A DNA stretch of 21,247 nucleotides from a virus: positions 1-21,247 of the IMG/VR virus record IMGVR_UViG_3300027971_000255; one strand, given 5' to 3'. Below the pieces are notes generated by a model. That model saw only the letters and a program-made list of their open reading frames with translations. It was not told where the DNA came from and ran no database searches. Positions 20,854 through 21,247 of this stretch are shown piece after piece (position 1 is the first letter of the stretch; every line of letters starts with the position of its first letter). The position numbers and the translations under genes were made by a program.

Positions 20854-21230
20854 GCATCTCCCTCGATGAAGAACTAAACTCGGCCTTTATATCCCCAGAC
20901 AAAGAATATATGGGGGAAAAACTAGCCCCCTACACGGAAGGCTCTCGCTTGCTCCTTTTGCAAGTAAGGGATGACAACGACTCCTCAATCTATTTTATCT
21001 GGTCGTTCATCTATATGCACATCCAAATTGCCAAGGGCAGGAAAGAGGCGATCAAACTAGCTTGGAATCGAGACTTGTTTCGTGAAAAGATTATGGACTT
21101 TATTGAGGGCAAGACAGAAGCAGATCGAGATGCGGCCACTCAAATCGTATCTAACATCTTGGACGAAGCCCAGAAAGGCAAGGTAGAGGCCATACCAGCA
21201 CCTCACCAAGCCGAACCGGGAAACGCCTAA
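20850..21230 (+). CDS. Tail assembly chaperone (gpG-like), frameshift donor
   Basis: A 126-residue protein, mostly helical (IWSFIYMHIQIAKGRKEAIKLAW, RDAATQIVSNILDEAQKG), close in size to lambda gpG (140), and placed right after the tail tube region and before where the tape measure should be. Its end carries a perfect -1 slippery heptamer, G GGA AAC, at 21218-21224, one codon before the TAA. Lambda G uses GGGAAAG in the same place to make the gpGT fusion that helps the tape measure assemble. No sequence motif is needed for the call; length, order and slip site agree. The main product should be the short form. Confidence 0.7.
   Translation: MSISLDEELNSAFISPDKEYMGEKLAPYTEGSRLLLLQVRDDNDSSIYFIWSFIYMHIQIAKGRKEAIKLAWNRDLFREKIMDFIEGKTEADRDAATQIVSNILDEAQKGKVEAIPAPHQAEPGNA
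21218..21224 (+). promoter_or_regulatory. -1 programmed frameshift slippery heptamer
   Basis: GGGAAAC read as G GGA AAC in the zero frame, i.e. the X XXY YYZ form used for -1 ribosomal slippage. The zero-frame stop follows at 21228-21230. Whether a stimulating downstream structure exists cannot be seen because the window ends 23 nt later. Confidence 0.7.
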
Positions 21231-21247
21231 CGCCAGCGGGAACAGCT
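21224..21247 (+). CDS. Start of the -1 frame extension (gpT-like part of gpGT), partial
   Basis: After slippage on GGGAAAC the -1 frame reads R-L-T-P-A-G-T-A and is open to the window edge, passing the zero-frame TAA. It would be the beginning of the T-like domain that is fused to gpG. It is only 8 codons here, so the rest cannot be judged. Confidence 0.55.

Overview
The window is a stretch of a tailed-phage (siphovirus-type) genome or prophage. All supported genes lie on the + strand, packed as one head-to-tail morphogenesis run, and most junctions are ATGA or TAATG overlaps. Gene order matches the lambda late operon: small terminase, large terminase (gpA type), gpW-like, portal (gpB type), protease plus scaffold (C/Nu3 type), decoration (D slot), major capsid (E slot), connector genes (FII/Z/U slots), tail tube (V slot) and a gpG-like chaperone carrying a -1 slippery heptamer (G/GT). 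The window ends 23 nt after that heptamer, so the tape-measure and tail-tip genes lie beyond it. No integrase, repressor, tRNA, rRNA or CRISPR array is visible. The host cannot be named. CTAG is common and Leu CTA and Arg AGG codons are frequent, which argues against an enterobacterial phage. A small lipoprotein with a clean lipobox and two glycosyltransferase families linked to surface glycans weakly suggest a Gram-negative host.

Layout. 1-2180: an HTH-repeat PD-(D/E)XK-like nuclease, a ParB-like protein and the small terminase. 2176-2384: two tiny membrane peptides. 2381-4458: HNH nuclease and large terminase. 4445-9150: gpW-like protein and a 1491-residue portal whose C-terminal two thirds is a chain of extra domains ending in an HExxH metallopeptidase-like domain. 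9159-11900: a small unknown gene, protease-scaffold, decoration protein and major capsid, closed by a strong rho-independent terminator. 12004-16409: a non-structural cassette of glycosyltransferases and methyltransferases (GT2-TPR-GT2, a small unknown, two class I methyltransferases, a GT2-like and a GT9-like protein). 16426-18680: connector genes, a tandem paralog pair and a repeat-rich beta fibre-like protein. 18690-20035: a putative appendage protein, a small lipoprotein, a 46-residue protein and an XhlA/holin-like protein. 20058-21247: a leader peptide, tail tube, an unknown gene and the frameshifting chaperone.

How it fits together: the terminases cut and pump DNA through the portal into a prohead built from scaffold, protease, capsid and decoration protein. 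The connectors and the tail tube/chaperone genes make the tail. The sugar cassette sits where lambda has FI, behind the capsid terminator. It most likely modifies the virion or the host surface, and it is the most distinctive accessory block here, together with the multi-domain portal. Three stretches look clearly more AT-rich than the rest (about 1-1110, 8000-9400 and 18960-19470), consistent with separately acquired pieces.
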